DNA of 64,000 nt from positions 2,170,001 through 2,234,000 of the forward strand of contig NZ_WKJP01000001.1 of the NCBI RefSeq assembly GCF_009674585.1, given 5' to 3'. Of this stretch, positions 34,033 to 42,825 are shown piece after piece (position 1 is the stretch's first letter; each line of letters starts with the position of its first letter). Under the pieces are notes generated by a model. The model made no database searches and was not told where the DNA came from. It saw only the letters and a program-made list of their open reading frames with translations. The position numbers and the translations under genes were made by a program. Source of the DNA: Haloferax marinisediminis. GTDB lineage: Archaea > Halobacteriota > Halobacteria > Halobacteriales > Haloferacaceae.

Positions 34033-35430
34033 ATGGCAACTGCTAGCACACCGATTGACGACAGTATAGTCTCTGAACTAGAAACGCAGTTCCGTGGGAC
34101 GTTGCTTCAACCCACAGAAGCAGGCTACGACGAAGCACGAAACATCTGGAACGCGATGATCGACCGCCGTCCGGCGCTCATTGCACAGTGCGCAGGTGTT
34201 GCAGACGTGAGGGCTGCAGTCGACTTCGCGCGCACGAACGACCTACTCGTCTCGGTGAAAGGAGCGGGGCACAACATCGCCGGGAACGCCATCAATGACG
34301 ACGGCCTCGTCATCGACCTCTCACCGATGAAGTCGGTGCGAGTCGACCCCGAGGCGAAGACCGCACGAGTCGAACCGGGCGTGATTCTCTCCGAGTTAGA
34401 CCACGAAACACAGGCGTTTGGCCTCGCGACGCCGGTCGGATACAATTCGACGACTGGTATCTCTGGACTCACGCTGGGTGGTGGGTTCGGGTGGCTCTCA
34501 CGGAAGTATGGACTGACTGCGGACAACCTCCGCTCGGTCGATATCGTCACTGCAGACGGCGAACTTCGACACGCCAGCGAGTCCGAAAACGAGGACCTGT
34601 TCTGGGCAGTTCGCGGCGGCAGCGGCAACTTCGGTATCGTCACCTCGTTCGAGTTCGACCTCCACGCAGTCGGACCCGAGGTGCTGTCTGGACTCATCGT
34701 CCACCCGTTCGATGATGCCGCAGACGTCCTGCGTGCGTACCGCGAATACGTTGCGACTGTTCCCGACGACGTGACCGCGTGGATGGTCTTCCGACACGCA
34801 CCGCCGCTCGAATTCATCCCTGAGGAGTGGCACGGAAAGATGGTCCTCATCCTCGCGGCGTTCTACGCGGGTTCGATGTCCGACGGCGAAGAGGCGCTCA
34901 AACCGTTACGCGAGATTGGGTCGCCCATCGTCGACGTGATTGGACCACACCCGTACGAAGGGTGGCAACAGGCGTTCGACGGACTCCTCGGCCCCGGTGC
35001 CCGAAACTACTGGAAGTCACACAACTTCGAAGAGATTACCGACGGCATGATAGACACGTTCGTCGAGTACGCGGCGTCGATGCCGACACCGCTCAGTGAG
35101 ATTGCAGTCGCCCAACTCGGCGGTGCAATCAACCACGTCTCGGTCGAGGAAACAGCGTACCCCCACCGCGACGCCGAGTTCCTGATGAACCTCCACACTC
35201 GCTGGGAAGACCCAGCCCAAGACGACGAGTGCATCGCGTGGGCACGCGAGTGCTACGAGGCGATGAAACCCCACGCGACTGGTGGGGTCTACGTCAACTT
35301 CATCCCCGAAGACGTGGGTGAAGAACGAGCAGCGTACCGCGAGAACTACGACCGACTCGTCGAAATCAAGAAGACGTACGACCCGGAGAACCTGTTCCGG
35401 ATGAACCAGAACGTCACACCGACATCGTAG
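34033..35430 (+). CDS. FAD-dependent oxidoreductase (berberine-bridge/GOOX type)
   Basis: Flavoprotein oxidase or dehydrogenase of 465 residues. The PCMH-type FAD domain has GAGHNIAG with H80, the residue that binds the flavin 8-alpha position covalently. The second covalent site of bicovalent relatives (G-x-C-P) reads GYNSTTG, with Asn138 instead of Cys, so this enzyme should be monocovalent. The SGLTLGGGFGWL block follows, and the C-terminal BBE segment is YDPENLFRMNQNV. No signal peptide. Likely substrates are sugars, oligosaccharides or alcohols, unproven. TATA-like GTTTATTTGG lies near 33991-34000. A T-run (CTTTTTTC) near 35443-35450 may end transcription. Confidence 0.9.
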   Translation: MATASTPIDDSIVSELETQFRGTLLQPTEAGYDEARNIWNAMIDRRPALIAQCAGVADVRAAVDFARTNDLLVSVKGAGHNIAGNAINDDGLVIDLSPMKSVRVDPEAKTARVEPGVILSELDHETQAFGLATPVGYNSTTGISGLTLGGGFGWLSRKYGLTADNLRSVDIVTADGELRHASESENEDLFWAVRGGSGNFGIVTSFEFDLHAVGPEVLSGLIVHPFDDAADVLRAYREYVATVPDDVTAWMVFRHAPPLEFIPEEWHGKMVLILAAFYAGSMSDGEEALKPLREIGSPIVDVIGPHPYEGWQQAFDGLLGPGARNYWKSHNFEEITDGMIDTFVEYAASMPTPLSEIAVAQLGGAINHVSVEETAYPHRDAEFLMNLHTRWEDPAQDDECIAWARECYEAMKPHATGGVYVNFIPEDVGEERAAYRENYDRLVEIKKTYDPENLFRMNQNVTPTS

Positions 35431-35572
35431 TCGCGGTGAAACGGCTTTTTTCGGGAGAGACAGCGTTCGGCCCTCGTTTCGTGGGCGACAGCATCACGGT
35501 CACGTTCGTCTGAGAACCATCTCTGCTCCCGCCGGTATTTCCATACTGGTGGAGTTCCATACTATGGGTGGA

Positions 35573-36001
35573 ATGGTCAAAAGACAAGCCGAAACGACGT
35601 GGCAAGGTGGAAAAGATGGGAGCGGTGACTTCAGCACCGAGAGCGGACAGGTCGAAGGAACGTTCACGTTCCCGACTCGCTTCGAGGACGAACCGGGGAC
35701 GAACCCCGAAGAGGTCATCGGCGCAGCACACTCTGGATGTTTCTGCATGCAACTGACGGCGCTTCTCGAAGGAGAAGGCTATACGGCAACCGAACTCCAC
35801 GCTGTGGCAGATGTCCACCTCAGACCCGCAGACGGTGGTGGATTCGAGATTCCCCAAATCGAACTGACACTGGAAGCCGACATCCCAGACATCGACGAGG
35901 ACACCTTCGAGGAGATTGCGCAGCAAGCCAAAGAGACCTGTCCGGTCTCGAAGGCACTGGCTGGCCCGGAGATTACGCTCGACGCGACGCTCCTGAGCTA
36001 A
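35573..36001 (+). CDS. OsmC-family peroxiredoxin-like protein
   Basis: Thiol peroxidase of the OsmC subfamily, 142 residues. The two catalytic cysteine regions are AAHSGCFCMQL (C56, C58) and ETCPVSKAL (C123), with the GTNPEEVIG motif before the first. These proteins reduce organic hydroperoxides. The start could be the ATG at 35564 (MGGMVKRQ) or 35573 (MVKRQAETTW); the latter fits relatives better. It follows the FAD oxidoreductase on the same strand by 142 bases; peroxide removal beside an oxidase is plausible but not shown. Confidence 0.92.
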   Translation: MVKRQAETTWQGGKDGSGDFSTESGQVEGTFTFPTRFEDEPGTNPEEVIGAAHSGCFCMQLTALLEGEGYTATELHAVADVHLRPADGGGFEIPQIELTLEADIPDIDEDTFEEIAQQAKETCPVSKALAGPEITLDATLLS

Positions 36002-36143
36002 CTCCGTCGCACAGAACCGACACCGATATTTTTCCGACGACGACCCCACAGAGAGTGGCACCTCTACAGAACGGTTTTACCGCACTGGTTCGTCGGGGGA
36101 CGCAACGAGGTGACGCGTATTAACCACGACAACCGACGTTCTG

Positions 36144-36740
36144 TTGCAGGGTCTCGTTCTCGGTGTCTCGATCGCGGCACCGGTCGGCCCAATCGGCGTC
36201 CTCTGTATTCAGCGAACGCTTTCGAGGGGGAGACGCGCTGGCTTCGTCAGCGGACTCGGCGCGGCGTCCGCAGACGCCGTTTACGGAGTTATCGCCGGGT
36301 TCGGTATCACTGCGCTGTCGTCGATTCTCTTGGACTACCAGACGGGAATCAGGGTTGCTGGTGGACTGCTCTTGGTGTACCTCGGGGTGCAGTCGTTCCG
36401 GGCCGAACCCGCGGAGACTGCTGCGGCGACGACTGACTCCGAGCGCCTCGCTCACGACTACGGGTCGACGTTCCTGTTGACGATAACGAATCCCGTGACG
36501 ATACTGGCGTTCGTCGGCATCTTCGCCGGATTGGGCGTCGGAACCTCCGGAAACTATCTCGACGCTGCCGTCCTCGTTGCTGGCGTCTTCACGGGGTCTG
36601 CACTCTGGTGGCTCGTCTTGAGCACCGGTGTGAGCCTCTTCAGAACGCGATTCACGCGGCCAGTGATGCGCCGAGTGAACCAACTCGCCGGAGTCGTCAT
36701 CGCGGGGTTCGGAGTGCTCGCGCTGTGGAGTGCAGTGTAG
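36144..36740 (+). CDS. LysE-family exporter (TTG start)
   Basis: Membrane exporter of the LysE/RhtB type, about 198 residues with six hydrophobic segments; the family motif GVSIAAPVGPIGVLCIQ is at the N-terminus and LTITNPVTILAFVG opens the second half. No ATG or GTG is available at the expected position: the frame is closed by a stop at 36111 and the first usable codon is TTG at 36144 (CTG at 36141). A TATA-like TATTAA at 36118-36123 lies about 25 bases upstream, so the TTG would begin a leaderless message. It exports amino acids or analogues in relatives; substrate unknown. Confidence 0.85.
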   Translation: MQGLVLGVSIAAPVGPIGVLCIQRTLSRGRRAGFVSGLGAASADAVYGVIAGFGITALSSILLDYQTGIRVAGGLLLVYLGVQSFRAEPAETAAATTDSERLAHDYGSTFLLTITNPVTILAFVGIFAGLGVGTSGNYLDAAVLVAGVFTGSALWWLVLSTGVSLFRTRFTRPVMRRVNQLAGVVIAGFGVLALWSAV

Positions 36741-36860
36741 TGATTCTCGTCTTGCGCTGACGTGGCGGCCTCGAAGACCAGTACAGCGGTCCCACACCTA
36801 CAGCGGTATCTCACTATATCGGGACCCCACCGACAGTGGCACCCCACCAATCGTCGAGTG

Positions 36861-37667
36861 CTATCGGTGTACTTCGAACCAGTCGACGGCGAAGTCGACT
36901 ATCGTCGGCTGGTTCACGAGTTTCGCCGTGCCCGCACCGACGGGCCCTTCGGTGAGACCGACTTCCGATTCGAAGTCTGCGCCGAGTTGCTCGAAGTCGT
37001 CGGAGTCGATGTCGATATCGTCGTACTCGAAGACGACTCGCTCACCGTCACGGAGAAGTGGAGCGGCCGACTGGATGCGTTCTTTCTCGAAGTCAGCACG
37101 GTACTCCGCGAGGTGGAGTGAGGTGTTGCGGTCGTGGCCGACACCGAGGAGTAACACGTGGCCATCGCGGTCGTAGACTCGCGCGAGCGGCGACTGTTCG
37201 CCGAGGCCGTCGTCGAGTCTGTGGTCGGCGACGACTTCGTCTGCTCCTGCACCCCACGCGGCGAAGGAAAACGTCGGATGGTCGCTCCGGACCACACCGG
37301 GATAGGCTCGGAAGCACTCAGGAATCGCACCCATCCCGCGCGTCGGCGTCACGTCGGGCCGGAACGGCGGCATCGTCTCGCGAATCGTCTCGACCCAGTC
37401 GTCCGGAACTGGTGGATTCTCCCACCCTGCTGGGTCTGTGTACTGGCCGCTGTGAGTGGGCATCACGAGCGTGCCGTCGTCGGTGAGTACCGCCTGCAAC
37501 GCGTCCACGACGGCCTGTGGGCCGCCAACGACCCAGCCGAGCGAACTCAACGATGAGTGGACGAGGAGGGTGTCGCCGGCGTCGATGCCGAGGCGACGGA
37601 AATCCGAAGCGAGCGACGAGACCGTGTTCGGTTCGTCTGCGGCTTCGATAGCATCTGCTTCAGGCAT
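36861..37667 (-). CDS. AAC(3)-family N-acetyltransferase
   Basis: Protein of 268 residues of the aminoglycoside 3-N-acetyltransferase (antibiotic_NAT) fold: DTLLVHSSLSSLGWVVGG, GTLVMPTHSGQYTDP, HPTFSFAAWG with the conserved His, and LLLGVGHDRNTSLHLAEY. Relatives use acetyl-CoA. Archaeal ribosomes are largely insensitive to the deoxystreptamine drugs these enzymes modify in bacteria, so another amino-sugar substrate is likely. The start at 37667 (MPEADAIEAADEP) is preferred over 37697. Confidence 0.88.
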   Translation of the reverse strand: MPEADAIEAADEPNTVSSLASDFRRLGIDAGDTLLVHSSLSSLGWVVGGPQAVVDALQAVLTDDGTLVMPTHSGQYTDPAGWENPPVPDDWVETIRETMPPFRPDVTPTRGMGAIPECFRAYPGVVRSDHPTFSFAAWGAGADEVVADHRLDDGLGEQSPLARVYDRDGHVLLLGVGHDRNTSLHLAEYRADFEKERIQSAAPLLRDGERVVFEYDDIDIDSDDFEQLGADFESEVGLTEGPVGAGTAKLVNQPTIVDFAVDWFEVHR

Positions 37668-37804
37668 GCGAAATCTGACACGTGGGGTCTGTTTCAATGT
37701 TCTCCTCGCCTGTTCGGGCCTCGGCGATAGCTCTCACAGAACTCGCGACCTCTTCCTCGAAAAACCGCCGTTCGGGAGCACGGACAGACTCACCGTGAGT
37801 CGCC

Positions 37805-38212
37805 TTATGCCTCGAACAACTGCTGGAACAGCGCCGTATCCGTGTTGTTCACGCACTTGCTGATCTTGCCGTCTTTCATGTCGATGATGTGTGCGAACGG
37901 GACTGCAAGGCGGGTGCCAGTTCCTTTCGCTGTCCCGGTTAGCTTCCCCACGACGACGACTGTGTCTCCGCCATCGATGAAGCGCTCTGGTTTGGCCGCG
38001 ACCTCGTCCATCGCATCCAGCGTTGGCATGAAGATGTCGTTCAAGACGGCGTCGGGGCCGCGGTGCGTTCCACCGCCCAATCCACCTTCCGGTTCGACCC
38101 ACTCGATATCGTCTGCGAACGTGGACACGACGGTCTCCAGGTCTCCCTCGTTGTACGCCTCGTACGCGTCTTCGAGTATCTCTACATTCGCCCGTTTGCT
38201 AATTGCTGCCAT
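37805..38212 (-). CDS. SnoaL/NTF2-like protein
   Basis: Protein of 135 residues with the NTF2-like cone fold pattern of SnoaL-type proteins: VEILEDAYEAYNEGDLETVVSTFADDIEWVEPEG, then DTVVVVGKLTGTAKGTG and a strand VPFAHIIDMKDGKISKC. Such proteins are usually small-molecule binders, isomerases or hydrolases. No catalytic pair is certain. A TATA-like CTATATTC near 38250-38257 precedes the ATG at 38212. It shares its upstream region with a divergent small membrane-protein gene and its 13-base repeats. Confidence 0.83.
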   Translation of the reverse strand: MAAISKRANVEILEDAYEAYNEGDLETVVSTFADDIEWVEPEGGLGGGTHRGPDAVLNDIFMPTLDAMDEVAAKPERFIDGGDTVVVVGKLTGTAKGTGTRLAVPFAHIIDMKDGKISKCVNNTDTALFQQLFEA

Positions 38213-38304
38213 ATGCCACACCCATATGACTCTACGACTCTCTGGAGAATATAGATACAATGATATATGTTAGCATTGCACTGCTGCAAAACGTGTGATA
38301 CGGC

Positions 38305-38369
38305 GTTCGAGAGCGGTGTTTGAGAGTGAAGTTTGAAAGCGATGCTCGAGAGCGTCGTCTGCGGGTCGA
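38305..38369. repeat. 13-base tandem repeat upstream of a membrane-protein gene
   Basis: Four clear units, GTTCGAGAGCGGT (38305), GTTTGAGAGTGAA (38318), GTTTGAAAGCGAT (38331) and GCTCGAGAGCGTC (38344), and a degenerate fifth (38357) follow each other without gap. The core G-Y-T-Y-G-A-R-A-G-Y-G is conserved. The array ends just before the TATA-like GAATATTT (38373-38380) of the gene starting at 38395. A 13-base period is not a multiple of three, so it is not a protein repeat. Confidence 0.7.
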
Positions 38370-38394
38370 AACGAATATTTGGCAGTGGTCTGTC

Positions 38395-38646
38395 ATGCGT
38401 GTCGTGCAAACGGTCTCGGCTCGCGCTGCCCTCCGCTACGCCACCGAAGACAGCATGGTCGCACTCTATGGGGTCGTCTTCGGTGGATGGCTGCTCGTGA
38501 CGGTCGCTGGATTCGCGTTCAACAGCGACACGCTCGGGATGATGTTCGTCGCTGGAGTGCTCGCCTTCCTCGCGGGAGGACTCGCAGTCGCCACTGGACT
38601 CGTCGCAATTGCGTACAAAGTCGTGGTCGACAGTCGAACCGCCTGA
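38395..38646 (+). CDS. Small two-helix membrane protein
   Basis: Protein of 83 residues with two hydrophobic segments (about 22-42 MVALYGVVFGGWLLVTVAGFAF and 50-74 MMFVAGVLAFLAGGLAVATGLVAIAY) and charged ends. Family not recognised. The ATG at 38395 is about 20 bases after GAATATTT, fitting a leaderless message, and the frame upstream of it runs through the 13-base tandem repeat array, which argues against an earlier start. Confidence 0.68.
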   Translation: MRVVQTVSARAALRYATEDSMVALYGVVFGGWLLVTVAGFAFNSDTLGMMFVAGVLAFLAGGLAVATGLVAIAYKVVVDSRTA

Positions 38647-38670
38647 GTCGGGAAAATCGTTCGACGCGGC

Positions 38671-39462
38671 TCAGTCGAGATAGGCCTCTGTGAGCCCGTC
38701 GAGTGCTTCGTGGTGGTGTGTCGTGTGCGGCGCAGTTAGCGGCGAGACCGAAATCTTGCCATCGACGACGGCGCGACGGTCGGTCCCCTCGGGGTCGGGA
38801 ATGTCACCGGTGCTCATCCGCTCCCAGACACGGTCGTGGAGTCTCACGGTCCCGTTGTCGTAACTCGCGGTCATGTCGTACATCTCCGAGGGGTAGGTAA
38901 CTTCCATGTCCGCAGGTTCGCCGCTCGGCTCGGCCATCGGCGCGTTGACGTTCAGGTAATCACACTGCTCGAACACGCCTGCGGGTTCGGCGTGCTTGAC
39001 GAGGTAGGACGCCGCACGCGTCGCGTCACGGTAGTCGCCTGGGTCAGTCGCCTTCTCGTGCCACGGAACGTCGCCGCCCGGTGGGACGTACATCGAGAGA
39101 GCGATTGCAGGAACGTCGAAGAACGCCGCTTCGACGGCGGCGCTGACGGTTCCCGACCGACCGAGGACGTACGCGCCGATGTTGGCGCCTTTGTTGATGC
39201 CGGAGACGACCATGTCGACGTCGGGACAGAGGGCTTCCAACCCAGCGACTGTACAGTCGGCGGGCGTTCCCTCCAGTGCGTACCCGAGTTCGTGTTCGGC
39301 GACCACGGCGTCGGTCGACATCTTGCGGCCGACTGCACTCTGGTCGGTCGCTGGCGCGACGGCAGTCACGTCGGCGAACTCTGAGAGGGTATCGTAGAGT
39401 GCTTTGAATCCAACACTCTCGATACCATCGTCGTTCGTGAGGAGGATGGCGGGTTCGCTCAT
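38671..39462 (-). CDS. surE: 5'/3'-nucleotidase SurE
   Basis: Metal-dependent phosphatase of 263 residues acting on nucleoside monophosphates and short polyphosphates. The N-terminus ILLTNDDGIES carries the metal-binding D-D pair, followed by APATDQSAVGRKMS and the SGINKGANIG active-site loop, all typical of SurE. The start at 39462 (MSEPAILLTNDDG) replaces a longer arginine-rich frame. It lies 74 bases after the Rsm22-like gene on the same strand. Confidence 0.95.
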   Translation of the reverse strand: MSEPAILLTNDDGIESVGFKALYDTLSEFADVTAVAPATDQSAVGRKMSTDAVVAEHELGYALEGTPADCTVAGLEALCPDVDMVVSGINKGANIGAYVLGRSGTVSAAVEAAFFDVPAIALSMYVPPGGDVPWHEKATDPGDYRDATRAASYLVKHAEPAGVFEQCDYLNVNAPMAEPSGEPADMEVTYPSEMYDMTASYDNGTVRLHDRVWERMSTGDIPDPEGTDRRAVVDGKISVSPLTAPHTTHHHEALDGLTEAYLD

Positions 39463-39536
39463 GTCTTGGACTCCGGAGGGAGCGCGCAAAAAGCCACCCG
39501 TCGAACCTAGTCCAGTTTCCGCGCTCGGCGTCTCGC

Positions 39537-40940
39537 TTACGCCACTCTGTCGACGATCGTCTCTCCGTCGACGACGAGGTTGTAGGCTTCTTCGTCGTCG
39601 TTCCACAGCGCGAGGACGTTCTCGAAGGCCAGTACGTCCCCGTACGCTGCGTCTTCGAGGTCGGCGTTCAGGACCGTCGGATTGGTTCGGACGGCGTAGT
39701 GGTCGACTGCTTGACTGCCGTCACCGATTTTGAACAGGTGGTTGCCCCCCTCCGAGAGGTTGTGGCTCAGTTTCACCGCGAGGAGGTCGATACGGTTCGT
39801 GACGTGCAGGTCCATCTCCGCCATCTTGGCGAACCGTGACGCGTTTGCACGGATACCGAGGCGACGCTTCCCATCGGTTCTGAGGATACTGTAGGAGTAC
39901 TGCACGTCCACGTTGACGAACGTTCCTTCGTCCTCCTCGGCGTCACGTCCCTCGTCGAGCCGGCGTTGGAACCCCGGTACGTCGAGGTCCGGTTTGACGT
40001 CGAACGACCAGCCCCGGTCCGAGGGCGCATAGCCGTCCCAGAGGCGCAGCGTCGGCGAGTAAACCGTCACGTCGCCGTCGACGGGTGTGACCTCGCGTTC
40101 GACTTCTCGGAGACCGATGCTCGTGTTCCGGTCGGCGGGTGCGATGGCGACGACGGCTCCGTCGTCGGCGAGGACGTCGAGGTACTTCCGGACGACTGCG
40201 GTGGGGTCGTCGAGTTCACTCAGGACGCTCGCGAAGACGACGAGGTCGTACTCACCCTCCGGCTCGAACGCCTCTGCCGTCTCGTCGTGGATGGTCGTTC
40301 GGAAGTTCCGACGCGTCTCGCCGAGCATTCGTTCGAGCACGTCGGCGGAGGCGCTCGGTTCGACCGCGTGGTAGTCGACGAGTGAGTCGTCTGGGAGGTA
40401 GTCGTGGAGGCCGAGGGCCGGGCCACCGGTTCCTGCACCGACGTCGAGGACACGCAATCGACGTGAGAGCAGGCCGGTTTCCGCGATATCGTCGAGGACG
40501 TAGCCGACGGCGGCGTAGTAGTCCGGGAGGTGGTAGATGGCGTACCCGAGTGCGGCGTCGTCGTCGTACTCGACGGGATTTCCGCGATAGTAGTCTTCTT
40601 TCAACTGGCGGACGCGCTGGCGGAGGCGGTCGCCGGAGTCGCCGACGTGCCAGTTCGCGCCGTAGCGTTGGATGAGGAGGTCTTCGAGGGCGAACGAGTA
40701 GTCACCGGGGAACTGCGTTGGCGACCATCCCGGTGGCGTCACGTCGTCTTCGTTCGCCGGGACGAACGTTCCGTCGTCCTGCTCGAAGAGGCCAAGGTCG
40801 TAGGCTTCCTCGCGGAGCGTCTGTTTGACGACTGCTGGGTGTGGCGCGCCGTCGATGTACTCGGCAATCTCTTCGGGGTCGATTGGGCGGACGTTTCTGA
40901 GGTACTTCGCGTTGTCGCGGACAGCGTCTCTATCTATCAT
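39537..40940 (-). CDS. Rsm22-like methyltransferase
   Basis: Protein of 467 residues with a central class I SAM-binding domain: motif I RVLDVGAGTGGPALGLHDYL and post-I DYHAVEPSASADVLERML, then EYDLVVFASVLSELDDP. The overall arrangement suggests the Rsm22 family linked to small-subunit ribosome assembly. The Rsm22 cysteine cluster is not apparent, so the family call is moderate. It is flanked on the same strand by tyrA (77 bases upstream) and surE. Confidence 0.72.
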   Translation of the reverse strand: MIDRDAVRDNAKYLRNVRPIDPEEIAEYIDGAPHPAVVKQTLREEAYDLGLFEQDDGTFVPANEDDVTPPGWSPTQFPGDYSFALEDLLIQRYGANWHVGDSGDRLRQRVRQLKEDYYRGNPVEYDDDAALGYAIYHLPDYYAAVGYVLDDIAETGLLSRRLRVLDVGAGTGGPALGLHDYLPDDSLVDYHAVEPSASADVLERMLGETRRNFRTTIHDETAEAFEPEGEYDLVVFASVLSELDDPTAVVRKYLDVLADDGAVVAIAPADRNTSIGLREVEREVTPVDGDVTVYSPTLRLWDGYAPSDRGWSFDVKPDLDVPGFQRRLDEGRDAEEDEGTFVNVDVQYSYSILRTDGKRRLGIRANASRFAKMAEMDLHVTNRIDLLAVKLSHNLSEGGNHLFKIGDGSQAVDHYAVRTNPTVLNADLEDAAYGDVLAFENVLALWNDDEEAYNLVVDGETIVDRVA

Positions 40941-41017
40941 CGTAGGTCAAATCTGGAAGATGTCGGCAGAGCGTCTCGGGGCCACTCTCTGCACGAGTTG
41001 GTCGCGTCTACCCTCTC

Positions 41018-41785
41018 TCATCGCTCGGTAGGGTCGTGGTTGTCGGTCTCGTCCCGCCCGCGAGCGACGGTGCGGTAGAGCGCGGCGAACTCCTCGGGGT
41101 CGGCCATCGCCAGTTCCTGTGCAGCGTCAGCGACGCGGTCGGTTCCGTCGCCAAAGGCTGACTGAATGTCGCCGTACACACGGGGTGTCCCCCCCGAGAC
41201 CGACGAGACGAGTTCGTCGAGCGCGGCGGAGATGGGCGTCGCGAACTCGTCGCGGACGTCGTCGGCCGCGAGGCCGAACGCGAGGACCGCGGCGTGGGCC
41301 GCCGCTTGTACCGTCTCCATCGCCGTATCGTGTTCGTCCGGCGTCGTCTCGAACACGTGGTTGCCAGCGGCAGCGAGGTCTGTCACGATGTCGTCACTGA
41401 ATGGTCCCGCTTCGTCGACGACGGCAGCGACGTTCCCCGGCGCGTTCTGTGGAGCGAACAGCGGGTGGAGACTGAGTCGTTCGCGGTCCGGGAGGTGTTC
41501 GCGCATCGCCGACACGGGGGCAGCCATCGACCCCGTTACGTCGCACATCGCGTTCTCTGCACGGTGGGCGTTAGCTTCGACGGCGTCGGCCGCGAGACTC
41601 ATCGGAACCGCCAGACAGACGACGTCGAACTGCTCGTCGCCGTCCAGTGGAACGGCGCGGCCACCGAGTTCGTCGGCCGCAGCGACTGCTGCTTCTGGGT
41701 TCGCATCTGCGAACGCGAGGTCAGCGTCGACCGTCCTGCCGAACCAGCGACCCATCGCACCGGCGCCGACGACGAGCAGTTTCAT
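41018..41785 (-). CDS. tyrA: Prephenate/arogenate dehydrogenase
   Basis: NAD(P)-dependent enzyme of tyrosine synthesis, 255 residues. It begins MKLLVVGAGAMGRWFG, a Rossmann nucleotide-binding motif, and continues with DVVCLAVPMSLAADAV, DVTGSMAAPVSAMREHLP and SLHPLFAPQNAPGNVAAV, the TyrA prephenate-site region with the conserved His. The ATG at 41785 is chosen; upstream sequence in this frame is unrelated. It is divergent from the SDR gene. Confidence 0.9.
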   Translation of the reverse strand: MKLLVVGAGAMGRWFGRTVDADLAFADANPEAAVAAADELGGRAVPLDGDEQFDVVCLAVPMSLAADAVEANAHRAENAMCDVTGSMAAPVSAMREHLPDRERLSLHPLFAPQNAPGNVAAVVDEAGPFSDDIVTDLAAAGNHVFETTPDEHDTAMETVQAAAHAAVLAFGLAADDVRDEFATPISAALDELVSSVSGGTPRVYGDIQSAFGDGTDRVADAAQELAMADPEEFAALYRTVARGRDETDNHDPTER

Positions 41786-41959
41786 CGGTACGGTGTGGAC
41801 GCGGACCGCCCAAAAGAGAATCGGTGCCGGCGGACTCCGCGAACGGGGTGTCCCGGACGCACTGTCCGCGAACTCCGAGTGAACACCCGACCGGGCAAAC
41901 GTCGGTGAACGCACTCCCCGTGTACGAACCATCAAGTGGCCGTTTGACAATGTGATTCT

Positions 41960-42805
41960 ATGGCATTCGATGATGTTGATTTCGAGGGGCGGACGGCCTT
42001 CATCACAGGAACCAGTCGAGGGATCGGGAAGGCAATCGCACTCGACCTGGCCGACCGAGGTGCGAACGTCGTCTCGACGGGCAAGACCGTCGAGGGGCGC
42101 GACGACCTCCCAGGAACCATCGTGGAGACGACTGAGGAGATTCGTGAGCGCGGTGGCAACTCTATCTGGTGTCAACTCGACGTTCGGGACGACGACTCCG
42201 TCCAGGCAGCGATAGACGAGACGGTCGACGCGTTCGGCGGCATCGACTTCGTCGTCAACAACGCGGGCGCGATTCACATCGCGAACTTCGAGAACACGCC
42301 ACCGAAGCGGTTCGACCTCCTCGTGGACGTGAACGCCCGCGGCGCGTACGCGACGACCCACGCCGCGCTTCCACACCTCCGCGAGAGCGACCACGCACAC
42401 GTCGTCACGTTCTCACCACCGATGCCTGCCCGTCCCGCACCCGGGAAGATTGCGTACGCGCTCTCGAAGTACGGGATGACCTTCATCGCACAGTCGCTCG
42501 CACAGGAACTCGAACGAGACGAAATCGGCGTGAACGCACTCTGGCCCGTTGCGGCAATCGAGTCAGAGGCGACGCGTCACTTCGGGATGGGAACGCCCGA
42601 AGACTGGCGAACCCCGCAGATTATGTGTGACGCCCTGACCGAACTGTTCTCCCGCGACCCGACGGACTGCACGGGCAACGCCTTCTACGACGAAGAGATT
42701 CTGGAAGACGCCGGTGTCGAGGACTTCTCCTCGTACGCCGTCGTCGAGGGAACAGACCCCGGTCCGATGTCTGCGCAACTGTTCGACCCCGACTACGAAC
42801 GGTAA
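41960..42805 (+). CDS. Short-chain dehydrogenase/reductase
   Basis: Classical-length SDR, 281 residues, NAD(P)-dependent. Cofactor motif TGTSRGIG (16-23), NNAG (100-103) and catalytic S152, Y166 and K170 are in the expected order. The C-terminal 60 residues (ATRHFGMGTPEDWRTPQIMC) resemble HSDL2-type enzymes. Substrate unknown. A stem-loop begins at its stop codon. No operon partner: tyrA is divergent upstream and 170 bases separate it from the next gene. Confidence 0.92.
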   Translation: MAFDDVDFEGRTAFITGTSRGIGKAIALDLADRGANVVSTGKTVEGRDDLPGTIVETTEEIRERGGNSIWCQLDVRDDDSVQAAIDETVDAFGGIDFVVNNAGAIHIANFENTPPKRFDLLVDVNARGAYATTHAALPHLRESDHAHVVTFSPPMPARPAPGKIAYALSKYGMTFIAQSLAQELERDEIGVNALWPVAAIESEATRHFGMGTPEDWRTPQIMCDALTELFSRDPTDCTGNAFYDEEILEDAGVEDFSSYAVVEGTDPGPMSAQLFDPDYER

Positions 42806-42825
42806 CTCCGCTTAGTATCGGAGTT
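42804..42825 (+). terminator. Stem-loop after the SDR gene
   Basis: AACTCCG (42804-42810) and CGGAGTT (42819-42825) form a perfect 7-base stem around an 8-base loop, starting inside the stop codon. No T-run follows, so it may be a processing or stability hairpin rather than a terminator. Confidence 0.35.

Noticed and set aside
41786-42400. Longer N-terminus for the tyrA frame, about 205 extra residues
   Set aside because: The extension overlaps the divergent SDR gene, has no similarity to TyrA and is skipped by the Rossmann start at 41785.
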